A stretch of 15,878 bases of DNA from Bacteroidota bacterium (GCA_003531115.1 DQHT01000158.1:87369-103246); one strand, 5' to 3'. Shown: positions 7,601 through 14,822, numbered from the stretch's first letter. The notes: generated by a model not told the origin, from the sequence alone. A program made the numbers and translations.

Positions 7601-8005
7601 ATGAAAAAATTTATTAGTCTCTTTTCGATTTTCGCCCTGATGAGCATCTCACAGGTGTCATTGGCCCAAAATAAATCAGCTGCCGACACAACCATTAAGG
7701 AATTTGCCGAAGTGATGCCCGAATTTCCCGGTGGACAACAGGCTATGATGAACTTCATTTCAGAAAACATAAAATATCCCTGGAAGGCGCGCATGAATGA
7801 AATCCAGGGACGTGTCATGGTTCAATTTGTGGTAGATAAAACAGGAGCCATCCGCGATGTTAAAGTGGTCAATAAAGTTCATCCATCGCTTGCAAAAGCG
7901 GCTATCAAGGTGGTGAAAAAAATGCCCAAATGGACACCCGGCTCCCAGGACGGAAAACCGGTAAATGTGCGCTTTGTAATGCCCATTACCTTTAAACTTG
8001 AATAA
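7601..8005 (+). CDS. TonB C-terminal domain protein, tandem paralogue 3
   Basis: This is the shortest copy (134 residues): a signal peptide (MKKFISLFSIFALMSISQVSLA, cleaved before QNK) followed almost at once by the TonB C-terminal domain (E-V-M-P-E-F-P-G-G-Q-Q, I-Q-G-R-V-M-V-Q-F-V-V-D, V-R-F-V-M-P-I-T-F). It lacks the V-V-V-E and G-C-D-E-E signatures of the other two copies, so it diverged earlier or under a different constraint. After cleavage little more than the domain remains. It lies 9 bp after paralogue 2 and 6 bp before ruvX, which argues for co-transcription with both. Confidence 0.83.
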   Translation: MKKFISLFSIFALMSISQVSLAQNKSAADTTIKEFAEVMPEFPGGQQAMMNFISENIKYPWKARMNEIQGRVMVQFVVDKTGAIRDVKVVNKVHPSLAKAAIKVVKKMPKWTPGSQDGKPVNVRFVMPITFKLE

Positions 8006-8011
8006 CCACTC

Positions 8012-8422
8012 ATGCCCCGAATTCTCGCCTTCGACTACGGCGGCAAACGCACCGGTATCGCCGTTACCGACCCCATGCAGATGATCGCAACGGCGTTAGG
8101 AACGGTGGATACCAAAGATGTGATGGACTACCTGAAAACCTATTGCGCCAAAGAGGAAGTTGAAACCTTCGTGGTAGGGCAGCCTTTCCGTATGGATGGA
8201 AGTACGTCAGACATTGAGGTAGATATCCTGAAATTCATTGAAAAACTTAAAACCGAATTCCCGGATATTCCTGTCCGGCGTATGGATGAATCCTTTACCT
8301 CACGGCGTTCCATGCAAAGTTTGATCGCCTCGGGAGTAAAGAAAAAGGACCGTCGCGACAAGCGGCTATTGGATTCTGTTAGCGCTACCTTAATTTTGCA
8401 GGATTATTTAGCTACGAAATGA
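8012..8422 (+). CDS. ruvX: Putative pre-16S rRNA nuclease / Holliday junction resolvase-like protein RuvX (YqgF)
   Basis: The 136-residue protein has the normal size of the family, an RNase H-like nuclease implicated in 16S rRNA 5'-end maturation. Visible motifs are the first strand with catalytic Asp8 (A-F-D-Y-G-G-K-R-T-G-I-A-V), V-V-G-Q-P (54-58), M-D-E-S-F-T-S (91-97, Glu93 catalytic in the family) and the closing helix with Asp121 (D-S-V-S-A-T-L-I-L-Q-D-Y-L). It starts 6 bp after the third TonB paralogue and its stop overlaps the def start in ATGA, so def translation is probably coupled to it. Cytoplasmic. Confidence 0.95.
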   Translation: MPRILAFDYGGKRTGIAVTDPMQMIATALGTVDTKDVMDYLKTYCAKEEVETFVVGQPFRMDGSTSDIEVDILKFIEKLKTEFPDIPVRRMDESFTSRRSMQSLIASGVKKKDRRDKRLLDSVSATLILQDYLATK

Positions 8423-8979
8423 TTCTTCCCATATATGCTTATGGAGAACCCGTACTTCGTCAGGAAGGAAAGGAGATCTCTGCCGATTACCCCAAACTCA
8501 AAGAGTTAATTGCCAATATGTTCGAAACCATGTACTCTAGTCATGGTGTGGGTTTGGCCGCCCAACAGATCGGATTGCCCATACGCCTTTTTGTGGTGGA
8601 TGGAACCCCCTTTGCCGAAGAAGACCCTCAATTGGATGGCTTCAAACGGGTGTTTATCAATGCCTATATCGTAGACGAGGAAGGAGATGAATGGGAATTT
8701 GAAGAAGGCTGCTTAAGCATCCCCACCATTCGCGAAAAGGTAAAACGCCATGGTACCATCACCCTCGAATACATGGACGAAAATTTCCAGCTCAAAGAGG
8801 AAAAATTTAACGGACTCGCTGCCCGCATCATCCAACATGAACACGACCACACCGATGGCGTCCTCTTCGTCGACCATATCAACCAGTTCCGCCGCAGCCT
8901 GCTGGCCAAAAAGCTCAACGACATCTCCCGCGGTAAAGTCGACGCCGACTACCGCATGCGCTTCCCGAAAAAGCGGTGA
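8419..8979 (+). CDS. def: Peptide deformylase
   Basis: This 186-residue enzyme removes the formyl group from the N-terminal methionine of nascent proteins. All three family motifs are present: G-V-G-L-A-A-Q-Q (43-50), E-G-C-L-S (96-100, Cys98 is a metal ligand) and H-E-H-D-H (140-144, two His ligands and the catalytic Glu141). An insertion with acidic residues between motifs 1 and 2 is usual in Bacteroidota. The ATG overlaps the ruvX stop by 4 bases. It is the last gene of the probable TonB-ruvX-def run; an inverted heptamer array follows the stop directly. Confidence 0.97.
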   Translation: MILPIYAYGEPVLRQEGKEISADYPKLKELIANMFETMYSSHGVGLAAQQIGLPIRLFVVDGTPFAEEDPQLDGFKRVFINAYIVDEEGDEWEFEEGCLSIPTIREKVKRHGTITLEYMDENFQLKEEKFNGLAARIIQHEHDHTDGVLFVDHINQFRRSLLAKKLNDISRGKVDADYRMRFPKKR

Positions 8980-8980
8980 T

Positions 8981-9081
8981 AGTTATAAGTTATAAGTTAT
9001 GAGTTATGAATTATATATGTCTCCGGATTCTACCGACTTCAAAAAACTCATAACTCATAACTCATAATTCATAACTCAATA
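8981..9081. repeat. Inverted heptamer array between convergent genes, possible bidirectional terminator
   Basis: The left arm holds tandem 7-bp units (gttataa twice, gttatga twice, then a degenerate unit; 8982-9016). The right arm holds ctcataa three times, ttcataa and ctcaata (9047-9081). The arms are inverted copies: 9001-9014 pairs perfectly with 9064-9077, and a longer imperfect stem of about 34 bp (8981-9014 with 9044-9077) is possible. The loop is about 29 bases. The right arm includes the stop codon of the VWA gene. A hairpin could form from either strand, which fits a terminator shared by def and the VWA gene, although there is no T-tract. Confidence 0.7.
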
Positions 9082-11175
9082 GGCTCCCTTGTATTTCCTC
9101 ACAAACCACTCAAACCCGATAAAGATGATAAGCACCCAAAACAGCCAGGGTAAACGAATGAGATCCTCCAGGCTGCTGCGCATATAGGAAACAGTATGGA
9201 TCTTTTCATTGGCTTTGATTGTTTTCGCCAATTCCTTCATCGCAGAAGGATCATACCGTTTTCCCCCGTTTTTTTCGGCAAGTTGGGAGAGAAGAAGAAA
9301 ATCAGCCCGGGTGGTGATGGCCTCCAACTCAAGCGGACTGATACTGAATAATCCATTCGATGTCAATTGTTTACCTCCATAATTAACCGTGGCGGAATAG
9401 GTATAATCTCCGGGAGCTAAAAAGCCGGCATCCAGCGAATAAGCACTTTGGTCCCTGCCAAATTGGTACGAAAACTCTTTGCCATCCTGTCCTTTGATAC
9501 GCATAAAAACATCGGGGTCATTCACCAGCTGAAAGGAAGCATTATACAATTCAGCCCGGAACAAAAGCCGTTCGTTTTCATCAAAACGGCGTTTGAGCGG
9601 ATCGGCTTTGAAAGGGCGATTGTCCCTTTTTGCTGATAGAAACTGTACCAGCTTTTGCATGATCTCATCGCTGGCATCATGGTTTTGATGCTGTTCAAAA
9701 TCGTACAATCGCCAGCGCCAATACCCTTCTCCATATACCATCCCTATTTTTTGTTCCCCATTTTCACTAAAAGCAATGAGCGGATCATTCGATTCTATAC
9801 TTCCGATCTTCTGGTACAAAAACACCTTGTTTTTCGAAACCGGAGTATAAACGCCAAAGGGGGCATACAAAGGAGGGAAACGTTTTAAAGCAAGAATACT
9901 TTCCTCGGTGGGTTTGAACAGCTCAAACTGCGGGTTATAAACCCCCTGTGAAGCATTCGCATTGCTTACGGTGCTTTGAATGCCCATTCCGGCACTCCAG
10001 CTCTTCAGTTGGGCAAGGTTGCTCGATTCGCCAACCACGAACAAAACCGGCACATTCATTTTTTCGGCTTGTTCCAGGATGTTCAGGATCGGGTAATTCC
10101 GCGAAGGCAATTGATGGAGGACAAGCAAATTGAGTTCCTGCCACTTGATCTCACCAGCGGTTTGTGCATACTGAACAGAAACCTCATAATTTTCATTACT
10201 CCGTATTGCAGCAGCCATGGCAGCAAGGTCGGGATGTGGGGCATGGGCAAGGATCAAAACCTGGTTCCGGGCATCGATCACCTCCATATACACCGTCTTT
10301 TTATTGTTCAGCAAATTGTACTCGCCGGCAAGAATATCCAGGGTTACCGTGTAACGAACCATACCGCTGATTTCTGCTTTTAAAAGGATATCCACCTGCT
10401 GCTTCCATTCTTCCTTATCGATCAGCATGCTCTTTTCAAAAAGCAGCTTTTCATCCTGACGAACCTGCAGCCTCGCCGTTTTTCCTTTCAGGTCCTTGGC
10501 CCTGCAAACAGCCAAAAGGGGAAACTGATTGCCCAGATAAGCTAGCCGGTTATGCCGCACCTCTTCCAAAATAAGGTCGCGATGTTCGGTGGTATCTCCA
10601 AATGGAACCGTATAAACCGGGGCAAATGACTTCCGCGATTGATAAACCGGATTGCTTCCCTGGTTATAAATGCCATCCGAAAAAAGAATAACCGCTCCTA
10701 AATTCTGGTTTTCAAACTGGTCATCGATACCTTTTAAAGCCTTCGACAAATTTGTAACCTGCTGGTCATAGGCCAGATCCCGGGTTTCATTTAGTCCGTC
10801 TGCAGCGCCAAAAACACGCAGCTCATGGTCATCAGCCAATTCCGACTCGAGGGTCTGTATACACTCCCGGATCTGTTCTGCCACCTTCGCTGAGTCGGAC
10901 TGCATGCGCATGGAGGCACTATTGTCAATAACCAGTGCCAGAACAGGTTTTTCCAGCTCGCGAACCTGGTTTTTAACCAGGGGTTCCAGAAGGAGCATGG
11001 CCAGAAGGAATATAAAAATAAAACGCAGGGACCCGAGTGCCCGGCGTATCCAGCGTTTATCCTCCTCTCCGAACAAAGGCTTTTGATAGAGCAGCCAGGC
11101 CGCCAGTCCCGCAAAGGCCGCACAGAGCAGGAGATACCATGTCGGATAGGAAAAGAGGATCTCAATAGAATTCAT
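9076..11175 (-). CDS. Membrane-anchored VWA domain protein (BatA-like)
   Basis: This 699-residue protein has two N-terminal transmembrane helices (about 13-29 and 51-64) and one near the C-terminus (about 675-692). A von Willebrand A domain starts at residue ~75 with the MIDAS metal site D-N-S-A-S (84-88) and a later V-I-L-F-S-D-G-I strand. The middle (about 300-400) contains V-L-I-L-A-H and V-L-F-V-V-G-E strands, a Rossmann or class I glutamine-amidotransferase-like fold without an obvious catalytic triad. The C-terminal third is beta-rich and presumably extracytoplasmic. Such proteins are widespread in Bacteroidota and usually have no assigned role; Aerotolerance (Bat) proteins share the VWA-plus-helix idea. 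The ATG at 11175 is followed directly by the first helix. It is divergent from the sigma gene and stands alone. Confidence 0.85.
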   Translation of the reverse strand: MNSIEILFSYPTWYLLLCAAFAGLAAWLLYQKPLFGEEDKRWIRRALGSLRFIFIFLLAMLLLEPLVKNQVRELEKPVLALVIDNSASMRMQSDSAKVAEQIRECIQTLESELADDHELRVFGAADGLNETRDLAYDQQVTNLSKALKGIDDQFENQNLGAVILFSDGIYNQGSNPVYQSRKSFAPVYTVPFGDTTEHRDLILEEVRHNRLAYLGNQFPLLAVCRAKDLKGKTARLQVRQDEKLLFEKSMLIDKEEWKQQVDILLKAEISGMVRYTVTLDILAGEYNLLNNKKTVYMEVIDARNQVLILAHAPHPDLAAMAAAIRSNENYEVSVQYAQTAGEIKWQELNLLVLHQLPSRNYPILNILEQAEKMNVPVLFVVGESSNLAQLKSWSAGMGIQSTVSNANASQGVYNPQFELFKPTEESILALKRFPPLYAPFGVYTPVSKNKVFLYQKIGSIESNDPLIAFSENGEQKIGMVYGEGYWRWRLYDFEQHQNHDASDEIMQKLVQFLSAKRDNRPFKADPLKRRFDENERLLFRAELYNASFQLVNDPDVFMRIKGQDGKEFSYQFGRDQSAYSLDAGFLAPGDYTYSATVNYGGKQLTSNGLFSISPLELEAITTRADFLLLSQLAEKNGGKRYDPSAMKELAKTIKANEKIHTVSYMRSSLEDLIRLPWLFWVLIIFIGFEWFVRKYKGAY

Positions 11176-11222
11176 TCGCCGTGTATGCAGGCAAAAGTCA
11201 TGCTTTTCTCCAGTTTAAAAAA

Positions 11223-11231
11223 TATCTTTCG
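11223..11231 (+). promoter_or_regulatory. Possible -7 promoter element of the sigma/anti-sigma operon
   Basis: TATCTTTCG is close to TAnnTTTG and lies in the 131-bp region between the divergent VWA and sigma genes, 75 bases before the sigma ATG. A second candidate is TAACTTAG at 11250-11257, which has TTTC exactly 19 bases upstream (11227-11230). Which one is used cannot be decided from sequence. Confidence 0.35.
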
Positions 11232-11253
11232 TCCTAGGCAACATTTCGCTAAC

Positions 11254-11271
11254 TTAGGTTCTCTAACCTAA
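11254..11271 (+). promoter_or_regulatory. Inverted repeat in the sigma gene leader
   Basis: A perfect 7-bp dyad, ttaggtt and aacctaa, is separated by ctct and lies 35 bases before the sigma start. It could be an operator for a dimeric regulator or a small RNA hairpin in the leader. It overlaps the second candidate promoter element (TAACTTAG). Confidence 0.45.
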
Positions 11272-11306
11272 ACTGAACAAGGAGCCAAACCAGTCTTGTT
11301 AGGAGT

Positions 11307-11852
11307 ATGAGTGAAGAAGAACTGATCAATGGATGTGTCCGCGAGGATAGAGCGAGTCAATACGCGCTCTACAAGACATATGCCGGCAAAATGCTGGCAG
11401 TATGTCGGCGCTACGCACGCACGGATCTGGAAGCAGAAGACATACTCCAGGAAGGCTTTATCAAAGTATTTGACAATGTCTCCAAGTTCAGGCATAATGG
11501 TTCTTTTGAAGGATGGATTCGCCGCATTATGGTGAATACGGCCTTAAAGCTGTACCGCAAGAACAGCTTTAAGAATGAGGTGATCGGAATTGACGACAAT
11601 TACGATATGCCTCAGGACGCCACAGTTCTGGAAAAAATGTCGCAGGCTGAGCTCATGAAAATGGTTCAGGGACTACCAGAAGGCTATGGCATCGTATTCA
11701 ACCTCTACGCCATTGAAGGGTTTAGTCACGCAGAAATTGCGGATACCCTGGGCGTAAATGAAGGTACCTCCCGCTCTCAATTGGCCAAAGCACGCAAGTG
11801 GTTACAAAAGAAAGTCATTGATTCACAAAAAATTGAATATGAACGAAAATAG
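11307..11852 (+). CDS. ECF-type RNA polymerase sigma-70 factor
   Basis: The 181-residue protein has region 2 (about 13-84, with E-D-I-L-Q-E-G-F-I-K-V-F and F-E-G-W-I-R-R-I) and region 4 (about 116-168, L-P-E-G-Y-G-I-V-F-N-L-Y, then the helix-turn-helix H-A-E-I-A-D-T-L-G-V-N-E-G-T-S-R-S-Q-L). Region 3 is absent, as in extracytoplasmic-function factors. It would direct RNA polymerase to envelope-stress or surface-function promoters. Its last 14 bases overlap the next gene, whose N-terminus looks like an anti-sigma segment, so the two are translationally coupled. AGGAG lies just before the ATG, too close for ideal Shine-Dalgarno use. The regulon cannot be read from this window. Confidence 0.95.
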   Translation: MSEEELINGCVREDRASQYALYKTYAGKMLAVCRRYARTDLEAEDILQEGFIKVFDNVSKFRHNGSFEGWIRRIMVNTALKLYRKNSFKNEVIGIDDNYDMPQDATVLEKMSQAELMKMVQGLPEGYGIVFNLYAIEGFSHAEIADTLGVNEGTSRSQLAKARKWLQKKVIDSQKIEYERK

Positions 11853-13257
11853 GCATCCCATAGATGATCTGTTCCGCGACGGACTCAGCCAACATTCGGT
11901 TGAGGCCCCCATGCACGTATGGGAAAGGATAGATCAGACCCGTACGCCTGTTTACAAGTTGCTCAACAACTTCAAACAGAATTCCCGCTGGTACCTCTCG
12001 GTAGCAGCCGGATTGGTCCTGATGAGTTCCGCTGCCATTATGTTCCTCGTTAATGAGCCCCAACAAGGCCTGGCCGAAGGAACGCTTAGCAATGCGCCGC
12101 AAATCCACACAGAAAAAACCCCCTCCGCACCGGGAACAGCAGCGTTTAAAACCACCAACCCTGAGGCAGAAATCGCCAACCCCGCCAATACTTCTGGTCC
12201 TTCCGGAACCGACATTTCAGGAACAGAATCAGCAGGAACAGAAACTGCAGGATCAGGCACAACCCCTTCAGGTCGCACGAATCCAACTGATCCGGGATCA
12301 TCCACACCAAGCCAGTATGCCGGTGGTTTATCCACGCAGTTTGAAAACCCGGGAACAGAAGAAATGGGCGGTGAAGTTGCCGTTCCTGAATATGAGAAAA
12401 CAGCGGTAGGAGAGGGAGAAATCCCTGAAACAACTGATGCAGGTACAGAACCAACAGATCCAAATACAGACCCTGTATCTACACCACCTACTCCTACACC
12501 TGGTCCGGCGCCGGATAAAAAACAAGTTCCAACAGAGCCTTCTGATTGGGCCCTCGAAGTACTCGGATCCTATGACTTCATGAGTCGCCGTATAGAAAAT
12601 GCCGATCCGGCTTATGTAAGCGCACGGAAAAATGCAGAGAAGATGGGCGCAGCTTATACCTTCCAACTGCGGGCTCAATACCGCCTGAACGATGCGTTCG
12701 CCCTTCGCTCAGGTGTTTCTTTCAGCCAACATCATGAAAAGCTGAATTTCACCCACACACAATCGAATACCGAAATTGTGGAACGCCAGGAAACCGGCTA
12801 CATCCTCGATCCGATAAACGGACCTACTCCGATTACCTACACTGTTCGGGATACTGTGACTACGACAACTACCACTTCTGCAAAATCCGATAATACTTAT
12901 ACCTTTATCGATATCCCGGTACTGTTGAATTATACCTTCTATACTTCAAACAAATTAAATCTGGGTGTTTCGGGAGGGCCGGTATTTAACCTGGCCTTCA
13001 AACAAAAGGGACAAATTATCGGACCGGTAAACAATGAGATCATCGACCTGAACTCTTCAGCGAATCCATTCCGTACCTATGCCGGAGTAAACCTGATGTT
13101 GAACCTGAGTGCCAGCTATGAGTTGAATAAACGTTTCGACCTCCTGTTCGAACCCGGATTGCGCTATGGTATGTCATCCCTCACCAGCAAAGGATTTGGT
13201 GTGACCCAGAAATATTCCAGTGTAAATCTGTTCACAGGTATACGCTACAGGTTCTAA
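11839..13257 (+). CDS. Putative dual membrane-spanning anti-sigma factor (cytoplasmic segment, TM helix, disordered linker, outer-membrane beta-barrel)
   Basis: From the ATG overlapping the sigma gene, the protein has 472 residues. Residues 1-50 are polar and helical in character (D-D-L-F-R-D-G-L, H-V-W-E-R-I) and would be cytoplasmic. One transmembrane helix spans about 52-71, with no cleavage site. Residues 72-235 are a linker of Thr, Pro, Gly, Ser and Glu, expected to be disordered. Residues 236-472 are alternating beta-strands of the outer-membrane beta-barrel family (I-D-I-P-V-L-L-N-Y-T-F, then L-G-V-S-G-G-P), ending in R-Y-R-F with the terminal Phe typical of barrel proteins. The layout matches dual membrane-spanning anti-sigma factors described in Bacteroides thetaiotaomicron (Dma). 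The anti-sigma role is inferred from architecture and coupling, not from a recognised motif. An upstream extension within the sigma gene was rejected. Confidence 0.82.
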   Translation: MNENRHPIDDLFRDGLSQHSVEAPMHVWERIDQTRTPVYKLLNNFKQNSRWYLSVAAGLVLMSSAAIMFLVNEPQQGLAEGTLSNAPQIHTEKTPSAPGTAAFKTTNPEAEIANPANTSGPSGTDISGTESAGTETAGSGTTPSGRTNPTDPGSSTPSQYAGGLSTQFENPGTEEMGGEVAVPEYEKTAVGEGEIPETTDAGTEPTDPNTDPVSTPPTPTPGPAPDKKQVPTEPSDWALEVLGSYDFMSRRIENADPAYVSARKNAEKMGAAYTFQLRAQYRLNDAFALRSGVSFSQHHEKLNFTHTQSNTEIVERQETGYILDPINGPTPITYTVRDTVTTTTTTSAKSDNTYTFIDIPVLLNYTFYTSNKLNLGVSGGPVFNLAFKQKGQIIGPVNNEIIDLNSSANPFRTYAGVNLMLNLSASYELNKRFDLLFEPGLRYGMSSLTSKGFGVTQKYSSVNLFTGIRYRF

Positions 13258-13280
13258 TCCAACGAAAAATTTTCAGTCTT

Positions 13281-13332
13281 AACCCTGCTTTCGCTTAATT
13301 TGAAGAAATGAAACGTAAAGCAGGGTTTTTTT
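13281..13332 (+). terminator. Terminator-like hairpin spanning the start of the next gene
   Basis: A perfect 11-bp stem (aaccctgcttt at 13281-13291, aaagcagggtt at 13317-13327) is followed by a run of seven T (13326-13332), the form of an intrinsic terminator for the sigma/anti-sigma operon. The 25-base loop contains the ATG of the downstream T9SS gene, and the right arm encodes part of its signal peptide. Confidence 0.65.
13295..13302 (+). promoter_or_regulatory. Possible -7 promoter element for the T9SS gene, inside the hairpin loop
   Basis: TTAATTTG resembles TAnnTTTG with one mismatch and ends 5 nt before the ATG. A transcript starting just downstream would lack the left arm of the hairpin and could not form the terminator. 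No certain -33 element; a TTTT at 13270-13273 is 21 bases upstream. Confidence 0.3.
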
Positions 13333-14822
13333 GTGGACTTTTTTGCAGCCTTTTCCTCCAGGCTCAACAACCTGATGCAATGCTTGAAAAAGGATCCGTG
13401 CGTTATGGGGTAGCAAATAACGGGGTACTCTTCCAGCAGAATGGAAATGCAGCCTTCGAAATACCCAAAGGCTCCGGTGTTCATGCCATCCTTTCTTCCG
13501 GTTTATGGATAGGAGGGCTGGATAGTTCAGGAGGCATCCGATTATCCATCGCTGCTTACGATACCAGTGGCCGTGACTTCCTTCCGGGGCCTATCGACCG
13601 TACCTCTATTTTGCCCGACGACAGCAGTTACTGGAACTATGTATGGCATGTCGACTCAATGGAAATAGCCGATCACACATCATTATACAACAACAACGGC
13701 TATCAGGCTCCCTGGAGCATCGCCAACTGGCCGGGGTCCAATACACGTCCCGGGAATTACAATCCGGTACTGGCGCCATTTATTGACCTGAACAACAATT
13801 CCATCTACGAACCCCAAATGGGTGAGATCCCCCATGTTCCCGGAACAGAAGCGGCCTATTTTATCATGAATGATAAACGTCCGCAACACCAGCAGAGCGG
13901 AACCCAGGGTATGGGACTGGAAATTTATGCCCTGGTGTACACCGTAGCAGAAATGCCCAATACCGTTTTTGTAAAATACCGTATCGTTAACCGCAGTTAT
14001 TCGCAGTACAACGGGGTCTTTGCAGGCATTTATACTGATTTTATGTTGGGCAATCCGGATGACAACTACACCAGCACGGATTCCCTGCGCAACACCTATT
14101 TCTGCTACAATGGGCTTCCATATGATTCATCAGGCTACCTGGGTATGGCCCCGGTTATGGGCGTAAAACGATTGAACGGCAAACTCAATAAAACCATCGG
14201 CTTTAACTGGGACCCGAATGACCCGCAAGGATGGCCGCAAACACCTCAGGATTATTATAATTACCTCAATGCCGTATGGAAAGACGGCAGCGAGCTGATG
14301 GATCCCAACTCCTCCCAGACCTCTTTTCTCTATCAGGGAGACCCCTGTGATGGAGCAGGATGGACCGAATATGGAAGTTCGGGAGTAGTTCCCGGCAGAA
14401 GGAACATGTTGGGCTCAAGCGGTCCCTATACCTTGGCACATGGCCAGGGCATTACACTCGATATCGCCTATATCTTCACACAAAAACAAGGCGATGTACT
14501 CGCCAATGTATGCGATTTCTATAATGATGCTGATGCCGTTCAGACCTATTATGATGTGGTACTGACTTCAATGGGTCAAACGCCTGAAAAATCGACCCTC
14601 CGGGTATATCCAAATCCGGCTCATAAGGAAATTCATTGGGAGCTGCAGGAAGGTATCGAAAGCACATCCATACAACTTATTGATATGCAGGGAAAAGCGC
14701 GAAATTATTCTGCTTCAATCACGGCTATTGATGTCACTGACCTGGCCAATGGGATCTATCTGCTATGGATAACAGACAGGGAGGGGAATATGTATCAGAA
14801 TATGATAGTCGTGAACCACTGA
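13308..14822 (+). CDS. T9SS type A sorting domain-containing secreted protein
   Basis: This 504-residue protein starts with a signal peptide (MKRKAGFFCGLFCSLFLQAQ, cleavage near AQ/QP). The body (about 30-420) belongs to a type often seen among Bacteroidota T9SS cargo, with L-S-S-G-L-W-I-G-G-L-D and D-F-L-P-G-P-I, and an acidic possible calcium site D-L-N-N-N-S-I-Y-E. The last ~75 residues (V-Y-P-N-P-A-H, then L-I-D-M-Q-G-K and G-I-Y-L-L-W-I) are the type A sorting domain. No catalytic residues were recognised. The start is supported because no other Met precedes the mature region and later ones would lose the signal peptide. Its stop abuts the stop of the convergent fabG gene. Whether it belongs to the upstream sigma factor's regulon is unknown. 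Confidence 0.88.
   Translation: MKRKAGFFCGLFCSLFLQAQQPDAMLEKGSVRYGVANNGVLFQQNGNAAFEIPKGSGVHAILSSGLWIGGLDSSGGIRLSIAAYDTSGRDFLPGPIDRTSILPDDSSYWNYVWHVDSMEIADHTSLYNNNGYQAPWSIANWPGSNTRPGNYNPVLAPFIDLNNNSIYEPQMGEIPHVPGTEAAYFIMNDKRPQHQQSGTQGMGLEIYALVYTVAEMPNTVFVKYRIVNRSYSQYNGVFAGIYTDFMLGNPDDNYTSTDSLRNTYFCYNGLPYDSSGYLGMAPVMGVKRLNGKLNKTIGFNWDPNDPQGWPQTPQDYYNYLNAVWKDGSELMDPNSSQTSFLYQGDPCDGAGWTEYGSSGVVPGRRNMLGSSGPYTLAHGQGITLDIAYIFTQKQGDVLANVCDFYNDADAVQTYYDVVLTSMGQTPEKSTLRVYPNPAHKEIHWELQEGIESTSIQLIDMQGKARNYSASITAIDVTDLANGIYLLWITDREGNMYQNMIVVNH

Noticed and set aside
11758..11838. Upstream extension of the sigma-linked membrane/barrel protein inside the sigma gene
   Set aside because: This is the sigma gene read in another frame; starting at 11839 gives the expected D-D-L-F-R-D-G-L N-terminus and a short overlap typical of coupled genes.
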